Origin: Charina bottae
Taxonomy: Eukaryota > Chordata > Lepidosauria > Squamata > Charinaidae
Length of the DNA: 64,000 nt
Assembly (NCBI GenBank): GCA_023362775.1
Contig: JALMGJ010000025.1
Span: 4,850,001 to 4,914,000, forward strand
Reading direction: 5' to 3'
Shown here: in pieces, positions 10,401 to 21,090 of the stretch
Layout of the letters: each line of letters begins with the position of its first letter
How positions within the stretch are numbered: the stretch's first letter is position 1
The notes under the pieces: model-generated
Told to the model about the DNA's origin: nothing
The model's database searches: none
Seen by the model: the letters and a program-made list of their open reading frames with translations, nothing else
Translations under genes and position numbers: made by a program

Positions 10401-10413
10401 CCAAGGTTACAGT
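10401..10413. repeat. 13-bp target-site duplication, right copy
   Basis: Exact repeat of 10207-10219. Confidence 0.9.
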
Positions 10414-11048
10414 TTTCAAAACTGGTGCAACATTCTAACGTAACAACCCACATCTACTCTTGGAACCAGTGGCTGTGCTTCCGTGATGTCACAGAATATT
10501 TACTGGTCAGAAATTATGCCATCTGAATGCTTATTGATAAGAAGGAACTACAAAGCAAGTTGGCATTTCTATTTTATCAGTAACTGGTAGGCTAATGTTG
10601 GGTTCCCCTGAGACAGACAGAAACTCTTTAGATACATTAATAAGCATGCTTAATTACTAATTCTTTACAGTTATACTGAAATGATAACCATAACAGACAG
10701 ACTCTGAACAGGCAGGAGACTGGTACAGAATTTATACCCAGTCAGATATCAATTCCTAAGCACTTGTTTATGACTCCATCCTCTATGGAGTGAGTATTTT
10801 GATTTCATTTGCTCATGCTTCCATATCCTGTCTGTTGAAGACAGTTGTATGTGTACATTCTCTGCATTCCTGTTCTCCTAACTAGATAATTCCCAAAATG
10901 CAGGCTGTCCAGTCACTAATAGACATGATAGCTACAGCTAGAAGAAAGGTGAGAATGAAGAAATACTCTATTGAATTGGGTCTTCAAGGACAAATTGAAT
11001 AAGGCTGCGCTGGACAGCACCCATATTAACCTCAAAGAGTTAGAATCA
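10414..11048. other. No feature recognised
   Basis: About 630 bp of unique-looking sequence without long frames or recognisable repeats. Confidence 0.4.
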
Positions 11049-11275
11049 GAGAGCCAGTTTGGTCTAGTGGTTAAGGTGCTGGGCTAGAAACCAGGAGACA
11101 GAGTTCTAGTCCTGCCTTAGGCATGAAAGCCGGCTGGGTGACCTTGGGCCAGTCACTCTCTCTCAGCCCAACTCACCTCACAGGGTTGTTGTGGGGAAAA
11201 TAGGAGGAAGGAGCAATAGGTATGTTCCCTGCCTTGAGTTATTTATAAAAATAATAAAGGCAGGATAGAAAATAT
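11049..11275 (+). mobile_element. MIR/CORE-like SINE with L2-like tail
   Basis: A tRNA-like head has an A-box (tggtctagtgg) and a B-box (gttctagtcc). A MIR-type core follows (ggctgggtgaccttgggcca, cctcacagggttgttg), and the 3' end ttgagttatttataaaaat resembles an L2 tail. RNA polymerase III would read it; mobilisation would depend on L2. A variable TA/GTAT/CA run follows to 11320. Confidence 0.85.
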
Positions 11276-11329
11276 ATTATTTATATATGTATGTGTGTAT
11301 GTATACACACACACACACTATATAGGATT

Positions 11330-11916
11330 ACACCATTTCAGAATGAAACAAGCAGCTTTTCTCCACTGCACAGTGCTTCCCTAATAAGCTCTAGCTGCAA
11401 GTTAACAAGCTCCACTCTGTGACCTTAATTAGTTGATTAGTACCCTCAGACTTGCACTGCTGCCTGAAATTGACCAGACCTTAATCAGTTGGCTCTAGCA
11501 CATTCCTGCAATTGAAAAACCAGTCTTTCTGATGATGAAAAAGGTAATTTCATATACATGTTGGCTTAAGGTTGTTGTTTTTTTTTTTGCAGTTCTCACT
11601 ATAATTTTTATCATGGATGCCAAGAAAGTCAAACAGTGTGTCCTCCTTTTCTTCCCATTTGTCCTCCTTTCCAATTGTCCATGAACTCCTTTGTCTTTTC
11701 AGATATCTGGTAACTCTATTCCTACCATAATTGTATTCATTTAACTTGATGCAGAATGGGTCTTTGCATATTACATATTGCTAAAAGCATGAAACACACC
11801 ACAAAAACTTCTCTAAAATACTACTACCAGGTATGCATAATATGTAAAGTTAAGCCTTTTAGGACACCCACAGTACGCTGGCTCAGCATTCGAGGCAGAA
11901 GAAATGTTATACTTCT
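11330..11916. other. No feature recognised
   Basis: Unique-looking AT-rich sequence with a T-run near 11580. Confidence 0.4.
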
Positions 11917-12050
11917 GAATAGAATAGAATAGAATAGAATAGAATAGAATAGAATAGAATAGAATAGAATAGAATAGAATAGAATACTTTATTGGCCAAG
12001 TATGACTAAACATACAAGGAATTTGACTTTGGTGCAATGTGACCAACCAA
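11917..12050 (-). mobile_element. (AATAG)n array fused to a CR1/L3-like LINE 3' end
   Basis: About 13 tandem copies of the pentamer agaat (11917-11984) run directly into actttattggccaagtatga and caaggaatttgactttggtg. That block is the reverse complement of a LINE 3' end which in snakes is known to carry ATAGA-type tails ('Snake1'/L3 CR1). The pentamers are therefore on the 3' side of the LINE, as expected for a tail that expanded. The family assignment is from memory of the motif and is moderate. Confidence 0.5.
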
Positions 12051-12118
12051 GGCACAGTTATATCAGTTCACCCTAACTAAGGCAGACAAGGTCTCTAGCT
12101 TACTGAGAGCTAGCTAGG

Positions 12119-12205
12119 TTATTTATTTATTTATTTATGTTTCGACTTCTATCACCGCACCATCTCCCACAAGGGGACTCTGGGCGGTTTACAAACATAA
12201 ATATA
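12119..12205 (-). mobile_element. L2 3' tail
   Basis: TTTA repeats followed by caccgcaccatctccc and ggggactctgggcggttta are the reverse complement of the L2 3' hairpin and tail. Confidence 0.65.
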
Positions 12206-12620
12206 AACAGGTTAGGTCTTGACTTGATAACCAAGCTCACAGCATGATTTGGGGCAACTCCCTCTCTCTTTCAGACCAAACTACCCCACAAGGATTTGTT
12301 GCAGGGATCAAATCAGACCACCATTTTAGCATAGGAACAGGCAATCTATGGCCCTAGAGCCACATGAGACTTCCCCTAAAGCTCCTTTTTTATAGGCTGT
12401 AGTGCTCCTCTTACCATGCATCTGAATGTTGGTGCGGAATTATCAAAAATCAATGGTTCATGCCATTGTCATGTGAGAAGAACATGTCATATAGGCATAA
12501 CACTGGGGGTTTTTTTTGAAAAAGAAAAGAAACACTCAACCTTCCCTCCCCACCAAAAACGAAGAAAACAAAACATCTTGGCTGGCACTGTCTACTTAGC
12601 ATCATTATCTTGACGAGTAA

Positions 12621-12795
12621 TGTTGAGCCAGTGTGATGTACTAGTCAAGATGTTCGACTAGACCGAAGTTCAAATCTAGCTTCAGCCATAGAAGTTCATT
12701 GGGTGACATGGAGCCAGATGTTCTCACTCAGCCACAAGGTTGTTATGGGGAAAAGTGGGCAGAGGGACTGCTGTACATGCCACCCAAAGCTCCTG
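12621..12795 (+). mobile_element. MIR/CORE-like SINE, diverged
   Basis: Shows gagccagtgtgatgtactag, gttcaaatctagc (B-box region), attgggtgacatggagcca and acaaggttgttatgggg in SINE order. It is older than the 11.0-kb copy and lacks a clean tail. Confidence 0.5.
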
Positions 12796-13860
12796 AAGGA
12801 AAGGATATTGCTCATTTGAATTCTATCCTTAGCATAGATTAATGCTATAAGAGCCCCAACTTTCATCTGGGCTTCTTTCTTCTTTCTTCTTTGAAAGGCA
12901 AAGCAAGCAATAACAGTGTCCTTCAACATCCAGTTTGGTTTTTGTGATTATCTTCTTGCTGGAAAGAAGGAAGCCTGTATACTGGTAGAGGACAAATCAG
13001 TTCCTCAAATATCATTACTATATCCAGACCAGAGGTACCAAAGAGTGCCATTCTGAGATAACCTTCCTAGATTATCTCTTACTGGCTTGACGAAACAAAC
13101 AAACAAATATAAAACTTTTGCTCCTGGGGCTCCGCATAGTAGAGACTTTCTGGACTCAATTTCTGGTTGTTATTGGCAACTGTATTTCTGGACCTCTGGC
13201 TATAAACTTGCAGTCAGCTTCTGTTTCGATCGAAAGAAAAAGAAAAGAAAGAGTGCTGTTGGTAAGTGCTGTGATTGAACCTATTTGTTCACAAACTAGA
13301 AAAATTTTAAAGGAAAAAAGAAAGGAAAGGAAGGAAGTTTTATGGCATTTCACTGTCATCCACTCCCTTTGTGGCATTGATAGCCACTCACAGCAACGGC
13401 AAGCTTTTCACAGAAATATTACTAATGCACCAGGCAAGGGAAAAAAAGGAGAGAGAAAAGGAGGGGAGGGGGGAGAGAGAAAGAGAGAGAAAAGTAGCTG
13501 AAAGCTACTATGAAGCTCTGAAAAATGCTGTGAATAAATTTTTATTCAGTCAGAACATCTGCAGAAATGAGCAATTTTGTAGGCATTTTCTGGAAAATAC
13601 AGCTTTTACCAGAAAATCACAGATACCTAAATCTACAAGTGGCTTGGCCCAGCCAAGCAACTTTTTAAAAATAGTTTTAAAACCATTTTGGAGCAGTCCT
13701 GATATTTTCATAATTTGTTTTTCTACCTATTTTCTGCAGATCTGAGCCAGTGGAAAGGCCTCTCTGTGGCATTAAGAGAATAAGAAGCCTCCTTTGAGTT
13801 CAGCTCAATTCCTGTTGATTTACTGTTGCCAAGAAAACAAGATGGACACGTTTATTGTAA
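12796..13860. other. No gene; contains a purine-rich block
   Basis: Unique-looking sequence. The stretch 13436-13497 is a GGGA/GAGA-rich purine tract. Open frames of about 125 codons cross it but show low-complexity K/E/R composition and no family resemblance. Confidence 0.45.
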
Positions 13861-13864
13861 ACCC

Positions 13865-13932
<68 letters not shown>

Positions 13933-14006
13933 GGTTTATCACTGCCCAGAGTCCCCCTTGGGGGAGATGGGCAGTGATAAACCAGATAGATAGATAGATA
14001 GATAGA
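13861..14006. repeat. GATA-type microsatellite hairpin around an L2 3' end
   Basis: (ATCT)n at 13862-13932, then tggtttatcactgcccagag and its inverse ending at 13985, then (GATA)n to 14006. The core matches the L2 3' terminal hairpin (gagtcccccttgggggaga). Together the halves form one long inverted repeat. Confidence 0.75.
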
Positions 14007-14129
14007 TGGACATACTCATGTTGCTTGCCCTTGCCTTCTTTCCCAGTCTACCCTGTTGCCCAGGGATTTCCTGGTAGTCTCCTATCCAACTGTTAATCAG
14101 GCCCAGCCCTGCTTCGTTTTTTGCGATCT

Positions 14130-14864
14130 GCCCATTGTAGAATCATAGATTTGGAGAGACCTTGGAGATCTTCTACTCCACCTCCTGCCCAAGGCAGGAA
14201 TCCTCAGACCATCCCAGACAAGTGGCTATCCAGCCTTTGTTTGAAAACCTCCAAGCACAGAGTGCCCATGACTCCAAGAAGCAGGCTGTTCCACTGCTTA
14301 ATAGTTCTAACCATCAGAAATTCCTCCTTGGTTCAAATTTGGATTTCTCTCTATAAAGCTTCCGTCCATTGGTTGTTGCCCTACCCTGAGGCACTACAGA
14401 GAATGAATCCACACCTTCTTCCTATGACAGCCCTTCAAGTATTGGGAGACTAAGATTAGGCCTCCCCTTAAACTTCTCTTCTTTAGGCTAAACATACCTT
14501 TTCTTCATTGGACTTTGCCTCAAAGCCCCTCACCATCTTTGGTGCTCTTCTCTGCACCCTTTTCAGTTCCTCAACATCCTCCTTGTATTGTGGCAACCAA
14601 AACTGGACATAGTACTGCGGGTGAGTTCTGACCAGTGCAGTGTAGAGTGGAACTATCACTTCCTGTGATCTCAACATTATAGTCTGTTGATGCTGCCCAA
14701 GATTGGATGTGCTCTTTTGACAGCTGCATCACGTTGCTGGCTCATATTTAATCTGTGGTCTACTAGGTCATCCCAATGGTTTTCACAAGCACTACTGTTG
14801 AGCCAGGTACTGCCTACCTTGTAACTGTGCTTCTGGTTTTTCCTATCTACAGTAAGTGCAGAAG
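14130..14864 (-). mobile_element. CR1 LINE, C-terminal ORF2 and 3' region
   Basis: On the minus strand, 14483-14677 encodes EVIVPLYTALVRTHPQYYVQ, then KEDVEELKRVQRRAPKM, the standard CR1 ORF2 C-terminus. The upstream frame 14677-14790 gives LNMSQQRDAAVKRAHPILGS. The left part carries the CR1 3' block (gaatcatagatttggagaga on the plus strand at about 14140). A stop and a frameshift separate the two frames. The CR1 appears to continue to the right of the LTR at 14865. Confidence 0.8.
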
Positions 14865-15144
14865 TGTCAGGGGAAAGGCGAAGAAACAACGCTGAGTCGA
14901 AGTTCAACTCTAGTATCTTTATTGTTTCTACCTTACACAGAACCTTGCCAGACTAAAGTTTCCTAAATTGAGCTAAGGGGAAAAGTACTCTTGGGAATCT
15001 AAGGTGGGGCCAGCCTAACTCTCTTCCTGCCCCCCCCCACTCTCCAAGCTGTGCGAACGCTTATCAGCTTGGAATGCGCTGTCCTCCCCCCCAGCTCCCA
15101 GCTCCATCACATCACCCTCCTCCTCAGGGGTACATTCCATCACA
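14865..15144 (-). mobile_element. Solo LTR-like insertion in CR1 (family A)
   Basis: Reads tgtcag...catcaca on the plus strand, so TG...CA on the minus. It contains tctttattg (minus AATAAAG) and agaaccttgccagactaaag, shared with 15.3 and 27.2 kb. Two possible right ends (15111 and 15144) both read ccatcaca. The 5-bp TSD is not clean. No internal retroviral or Gypsy coding region is present. Confidence 0.6.
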
Positions 15145-15311
15145 GAAATGTACATTTCTTGCCATTTTGTTAGATGGGGCTCAAGTCTATCATGATCCCT
15201 TTGAATCTTGAGCTGTGTTCTAAGGTCTTCCCCCACCCCGCATCCCAGTTCAGAAGATATATTTTGTTGTTGTATGTAATTTGCTTTATAGAAGCACAAA
15301 GAGTAATTAGC
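15145..15311 (-). mobile_element. CR1 continuation between two LTRs (probable)
   Basis: Contains tctatcatgatccctttgaa, a phrase I associate with CR1-type LINEs in reptiles, in the same orientation as 14130-14864. It is bounded on both sides by family A LTRs, consistent with one CR1 hit twice. Confidence 0.4.
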
Positions 15312-15584
15312 TGTCAAGCCTAGCTCAAGAACGACCAAGAACCAGTCCAGCCAAACTTCAGTTCTTTATTTGCTAACGCCGTATAGACAGAATCTTGCCA
15401 GACTAAAGCCACTCTACCTAACCTCAGGGGAAATAACCTGGGAAAGCTCTAGGGCGGGGCTATTCTGAATCTCTTGGTTTTCCCACAACTTCCCCCTGGA
15501 CTATGTTTCCTCTTATCTCCTTCCCCTTCTTGGCATGTGCTCCCTCCTTCCTGAGAACCAGCGGCACTGCCGAAATCCACCACA
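15312..15584 (-). mobile_element. Solo LTR-like insertion (family A)
   Basis: tgtcaag...ccaccaca (273 bp) with ttctttatttgc (minus-strand AATAAAG) and agaatcttgccagactaaag. The flanks ttagc and tcagc differ at one position, a plausible decayed 5-bp TSD. It resembles the 27153-27401 copy in length and order of blocks. Confidence 0.65.
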
Positions 15585-15659
15585 TCAGCAGAACTCGAAC
15601 AACACACATGGGCTTTTCCAACACATCAGCTCCTCTTACCAACTATTTGTTATTACTGA

Positions 15660-16821
15660 CTCCACACCATATTTATACATCTCCCCTCCAAGTTACATTT
15701 ATTTCATAAAAGATATTACATTTTTCAGTCCTAATACTAAAGGATTTTTGCAGCTAAAGGAGACCAAGCAACCAATTCTTCTGCAAGCTAACATAACACA
15801 CTGATATTGGTAAATACCACCATTCTCCCTTGAGACAGGACAGCATGGATTTCTCTTTATCACCTTCATTTTTTGAAGCACAATCTTCTTTTTTACGCTA
15901 GAGTACAGTATGCTTCTTCAACTTTCAAGAAACGAAGTTTAATAATAGCATGGTTATTACTCCTGCAGCAACACAATCCATTCCATTCCTTTAGTAATAC
16001 TCCACCCTAGTCCAGCGATTGCATTTAAATTAAAAGACATATCATGCTCTAAGGACTTGTGGGAATATCTCGCAAAGGATAAAATGTAACTGGGGCACAC
16101 TTAGCTTGATTGTGTGGAAAGCCTGTTGAAGGTCTCGCTCACATTTATCAAACTGCATTTTAGATTAAAGTTGCCCCTGGCTGGAATTTCACTGTGAAAC
16201 TACAAGCAATGCTTCATGACTACACAGATCTATTGGCAAAACAATATTGAGATAAATAAATGAGTGTCAGGGAAGACAAATAAAAGATAAATACAGCTTG
16301 CATTAAACTTACCAAGATTGCAGCTCTAGCATTTTGAAGGAAATAATTTTGAGCTACTTATTTGCAGAACAGGAATCACATGAGCTCCATTTTCTAAAGG
16401 AATTTAATACACGGAAATGACTTGGCACATCCAGTGCAGAACTGAGTTTGATGCTCCCTTACAGGCCGTGTAACTGTCTGTATTCTGATACTAGAATGTT
16501 CCAGAATATTTGGCATGTCAGGGTCACAGCACAAAATAAAAATGAGCATCTTTGAGATCAGCAAGGCAACTTGCTATACATAGGACAAGAAAGTAGGTGA
16601 TGGAGATCAAACTCATCATTATGCAATGTACAGCCCAACAATTTTGACATCAGAGTACATTATGATTGATGACACTTTTCTAGTTGTGTCAGAACATATG
16701 GAGGAGTCTTGTAGAGACTGCAATGTCACCTCTGTCTTATAAACTGTTGTGCCAAGATACAGTTACTCAAAGATAGGGAAAACAGATTCGGAACATTTGT
16801 TTGCTACCTTTTCAAGCTACC
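15660..16821. other. No feature recognised
   Basis: About 1.15 kb of AT-rich sequence with short frames only. Confidence 0.4.
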
Positions 16822-16829
16822 TGTTAATC

Positions 16830-17091
16830 CAGAGCTTTCCAAACTGTGTGTCGCGACACAAAAGTGTGTCACTACACACAGTCTGGTGTGTCGCCACACA
16901 ACCCGGAAGCGCTGATCATCATCAGCGCTTCCGGGTTTTCCCACGGCGACACACCAACTGCAGCGCGCAAAAGCCGAAAGCAGCGGCAGCGCTTCCGGGT
17001 TTTTGCGCGCTGCCGCACTTCCAGGTTTTCCCGTGGTGACACACCAACACCGGTTGGTGTGTCGCTGCGGGAAAAACTTTGGAAAGCCCTG
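16830..17091. mobile_element. hAT-type MITE, copy 1 (262 bp)
   Basis: Terminal inverted repeats cagagctttccaaa and tttggaaagccctg are flanked by a perfect 8-bp TSD, tgttaatc (16822-16829 and 17092-17099). The inside is GC-rich, with several gacacacc/ggtgtgtc phrases and a perfect agcgcttccgggtt inverted repeat. No transposase frame is present, so mobility would need a hAT enzyme elsewhere. Confidence 0.85.
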
Positions 17092-17654
17092 TGTTAATCC
17101 ATTCAAAGTGGTTTAAGCCAGCACAGAATTTAAATCAAGGAATAAGAAAGACCACATGAAATGCTTTGAGCTTCTTGGAGAAAGAATTGCTGTAATTTCC
17201 TTGAAAATGATAGATAGTGGAACCATGTGGAAGGAGGGCGTAGTGTTCAACCCATGCTGCACTTTAAACCATTCCCGGTCTTCGAAGGGAAGGGGGGCTG
17301 GGACCTATTACTATCATGCTGAGTTGCAGTGAAACTAACATACTACCCTGGGTTGTTTTGGGTCCAAATAGTCCACTAGTTTCTTGGTTTGTGAACAAGA
17401 GAAAGGGTGCCCCTGTCCCACTAACTTCAAACACATCTACTTCACATCTACCTATGATGGGAGGGGGGAGTCAAAAAGAGAATTCAAGCAACAAGCCCCT
17501 GAGCATATGCAGAATTGTTCACTGAGACCCTATTTAAGCTTGACCATTTTTTTACAAAGGAATTTCTTGAATGAATATCAGAACATTGCATTATTTTGGA
17601 ACATATAGAGCTTTATTAAAATATTATCCTATTAAACAAGCAAAGTAAGATATT

Positions 17655-17682
17655 TGTTTGTTTGTTTGTTTGTTTGTTTGTT
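17655..17682. repeat. (GTTT)n microsatellite
   Basis: Seven tandem gttt units lying directly at the 3' end of the minus-strand SINE at 17683. Confidence 0.9.
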
Positions 17683-17890
17683 TTCTATCCTGCCTTTATT
17701 ATTTTTATAAATAACTCAAGGCAGGGAACATACCTAATACTACCTAATACCCTGTGAGGTGAGTTGGGCTGAGAGGGAATGACTGGCCCAAGGTCACCCA
17801 GCCAGCTTTCATGCCTAAGGCAGGACTAGAACTCACAGACTCCTGGTTTCTAGCCCAGCACCTTAACCACTAGACCAAACTGGCTCTCTA
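17683..17890 (-). mobile_element. MIR/CORE-like SINE
   Basis: Reverse complement of the 11.0-kb family: tail tttataaataactcaaggc, core tggcccaaggtcacccagcc, head gaccaaactggctctc. Near full length, with its (AAAC)n tail expanded to the left. Confidence 0.85.
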
Positions 17891-18234
17891 TATTGAAATA
17901 TTTACATTCACACAGCAGAGCAGTATGGATCAATATGTTTTAAATCAATTCAGTTGAAAATATTGCTTAATGCTTTAATCCAAAACTTTGCTCTGTTCAC
18001 GTCTTCTTTCTCCTTTTGCGCTATAGTTCACTACCTCTTTTTTACAGGAAGCTGTGGGTGTTTATCCATTTTCAGCCCATTCTGCCTGTACTAGGAACAC
18101 CTTGGCCATGCAGGTTTGTGTAAATGAAATGAATGGAATCAAGCCAGAATTCCTATCTCACAAGGCCACAAAGAAGTAGAACAATTATTTTCTGATTAGT
18201 GCAAAGCTGCCACTGTGCAACTTATTTACTAGAG

Positions 18235-18446
18235 CAGGGCTTTCCAAAGTGCCGCCGCTGGTGACACATGAGTGGCGGCGGCGGCAGCGCGGCAGTGGGC
18301 GTGCGGTGGTGCGCACGTGCATGGTGGCGGCGGCAGCCGCTGCAGCCGTGCACGCGCATGCCGCCGCTTCTGGGTGGTGTGGCGACACACCACGCTGTGT
18401 GTGGCAACACACTTTTGTGTCGCGACACACAGTTTGGAAAGCTCTG
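18235..18446. mobile_element. hAT-type MITE, copy 2 (212 bp)
   Basis: Ends cagggctttccaaa and tttggaaagctctg, with TSD tactagag at 18227-18234 and 18447-18454. The interior is very GC-rich (GGC/GCC repeats) and produces shadow frames rich in A, R and H with no coding meaning. Confidence 0.85.
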
Positions 18447-18454
18447 TACTAGAG

Positions 18455-19189
18455 AAACTTGCCTACTTAGGCTATTAACTTCTTTGAAGGCCTAATGAAT
18501 GGAAGAAGTTTTACTCATGAAAATCCATTTAAAAACCACATTCTGTGAAAGTTTTAAATTTTAAAAAACTATCTTTGAATGTGTGTTTAAGATACTGTAT
18601 TTCTGGAACAAGAAGAATATGACTTCAGTGATATCTTGAGAAATGCATATTAAGTGCTGCAGGAGTTGCTGTCTTGACTATTAGAAGTTCAACCAAACAA
18701 GAAAATTGGAAATTATTCCAACATAATTTCAAACAGTAACAACAATTATGCCACAATGAATAATGCATTTGTTTTAGCCAGTAGCCAGTATGGTTTAGTA
18801 GATAAGGGGTTGGCTAGTATCACATATTTATTATGAGGGGAAAAATGGAAGAGCAGATATTTTGTCTCAAGCACCTGATAGGACAGACTAACAAACCAAT
18901 AAACAACCGATAAGATAGAAGATGCCCAGTTAAAATGAGTATTTCCGTATCTACATCACTAAAACGACAATCAAATAATTTCATTTTAAATATGTATTTT
19001 AGACAGCTTTGTGAAATTCTGTTATCCAAGATGTGGAATATTATTAAAATATAAATTGCTATAATATGCATCTTGTATTTTAAGAATGAAACATAAATGC
19101 ATCTCTCTAAAATACAAGATCATGAATTTACTTGTTGGAAGAGATATATCCTATGCTCTTATAATGGTAGGAGCATCTAATATCCAACT
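18455..19189. other. Mostly unique; one SINE head fragment
   Basis: 18782-18818 resembles the head of the MIR/CORE-like SINE (agccagtatggtttagtaga). Nothing else is recognised. Confidence 0.4.
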
Positions 19190-20242
19190 GAACCCGAGTA
19201 AGAGCCCATATTTGGGATTATATTGTGGCGATCAGGGCAGCAACGCAGCATTATTTACCCGCCTTTATGGCATCTGCCAATAGCCACCCAGCGGCACTGT
19301 TTAAGGTGACTCACTCCCTGCTGGGGAGGGACAAGTCACAGCAACATCTACTGTGCCACTGTGAGGACTATTCTTGCTACCTGGCAGATAGTTGCTTGGA
19401 TTTGCTCAGTGTTGGACTCTGAGTAGATAGATCCAGTGGAGATGCCTGAAGCAGAGTCTTATAGAGTTATCTCAAGTGAGTTCCCTCTTGTGACTCCTGA
19501 GGAAGTGGATAGGGTCCTCTGGATTGTGAGCTCAGCCACCGGTTTGTTAGATCCAGGTCCCTCCTGGGAGTGACCTCTGATTGGGTCCATGTGGTGGTAT
19601 CTGCTTCTCTGAGGAAGGTGGTCATTGCCTTGGCCTTGAAGGAGGTGGTGGTGTGCCCCCTCCTCAAGAAGCTGGATCCAACAATTCTGGACAATTTTCA
19701 TCTAGTTTCCAACCTTCCCTTTTTAGGGAAAATTGTTGAGAAGGTGGTTGGCTTTGGTTTCAGAGGACAGGTTGTTCACAGTACCTTCTGCACGGGCTGT
19801 GAAGTTTGGTTGGGGGGCATCGTTCTGTGGTGATTCTCCTCCTTTCTTTGTGGCCAGTTTCAATCAGTGTTACAGGGGGAGGGGAGAGATCAAGTCCATG
19901 GCCCCTCAGTTGTGGGGTGCTGTAGGGCTTCATGTTCTCACCACTGGGTGGGTCATCTGTTGGTTTAGGGTCAGGTATCATCAGTACCCTGATGATACCC
20001 AATTATATATCTCAGCTCCCGGGATGACCAAGTCATGCTGTCAAGGTCCTGCCCCAGTGTCTAGAGGCTGTGCAGGTCTGGATGGGGAGGAATAGATTCA
20101 GGCTCAGTGGCTGAGAATATTTATACCCCGAGATCTGGGAATTTTCCTTCTTTGATGTTGGGTGGCTTTGGACTTCCTCACTCAGAGTATTATCCCAGGC
20201 TTTGGAGCAGAGTGATGGCTGAGGCTCTGTTGGGTAGGGTTT
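19190..20242 (+). mobile_element. L2 LINE, decayed reverse-transcriptase region
   Basis: Frame-shifted pieces read like L2 ORF2: PLLKKLDPTILDNFHLVSN near 19660-19715, followed by LGKIVEKVV, and RYHQYPDDTQLYIS near 19972-20015. The last is the catalytic box, with YPDD in place of the usual YADD. The start resembles the pre-RT block (ALFKVTHSLLGRDKS near 19286-19330). Many stops; inactive. The copy is cut off by the SINE at 20243. Confidence 0.7.
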
Positions 20243-20474
20243 GGTCCAGTTTGGTCTACTGGTTAAGGCTCCGGGCTAGAAACCAGGAGACTGTGGGTTC
20301 TAGTCCTGCCTTGGGCATGAAAGCCGGCTGGGTGACCTTGGGCCAGTCGCTCTCTCTCAGCCCAACTCACCTCACAGGGTTGTTGTTGTGGGGAAAAGAG
20401 GAGGAGGAAGGAGTATTAGGTATGTTCCCCGCCTTGAGTTATTTGTAAAAATAATAAAGGCGGGATAAAAAAAA
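20243..20474 (+). mobile_element. MIR/CORE-like SINE
   Basis: Full order from ccagtttggtctactggtta to aataaaggcgggat, inserted in or at the end of the decayed L2. A-box and B-box are both readable. Confidence 0.85.
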
Positions 20475-20687
20475 TGACTTTACCTTCCTGAGGCACTTCC
20501 TGAGGAAATTTTAAGAGTACATATGTTCAATTCTTAATTCATATTACATTTAAATTCAAATCTGTCTTTTCCAAATAATATCGAAATGGATTCAGTGAGT
20601 TATTACAACTAAATGCAAGCCTTCTTGTATTGAGTTGGAATATAAAGAGTTAGTGTACAGGAATTTCATGGAAGAAATAGTACTGTA

Positions 20688-20950
20688 GAGAGCCAGTTTG
20701 GTCTAGTGGTTAAGGAACCGGGCTAGAAACCAGGAGACTGAGAGTTCTAGTCCCGCCTTAGGTAGGAAAGCAGGCTGGGTGACCTTGGGCCAGTCACTCT
20801 CTCTCAGCCCAACTCACCTCACAGGGTTGTTGTTGTGGGGAAAATAGGAGGAGGAAGGAGTATTTGGTATGTTCACCGCCTTGAGTTATTTATAAAAATA
20901 ATAAAGGCGGGATATAAAATAAATAAATTAAATATATAAATAAATAAATT
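20688..20950 (+). mobile_element. MIR/CORE-like SINE
   Basis: agagccagtttggtctagtg to ataaaggcgggatataaa plus an (AAAT)n tail. Nearly identical to the 20.2-kb copy and in the same orientation. Confidence 0.85.
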
Positions 20951-20999
20951 GTTGTGGTTTATATGTTTTTCTTTGGGCCACTTATGATTTCTTTTTAGT

Positions 21000-21090
21000 G
21001 TTTATATTTTTTTTTCTTACTTTTAACTGTAAGCCGCCCAGAGTTGTTGGAAGTCAGTTGGGCTATAAATTGTATAAATAAATATAGATA
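21000..21090 (+). mobile_element. L2 3' tail
   Basis: ctgtaagccgcccagagttg, gttgggctataaa and a (AAAT)n-like end. Heavily 5' truncated. Confidence 0.6.

Noticed and set aside
13118..13501. 127-codon Lys/Glu/Arg-rich frame
   Set aside because: Crosses a purine-rich low-complexity tract and shows no conserved domain or splice context.
18185..18495. Several overlapping Ala/Arg/His-rich frames
   Set aside because: The interior of a GC-rich hAT MITE bounded by an 8-bp TSD; non-coding.
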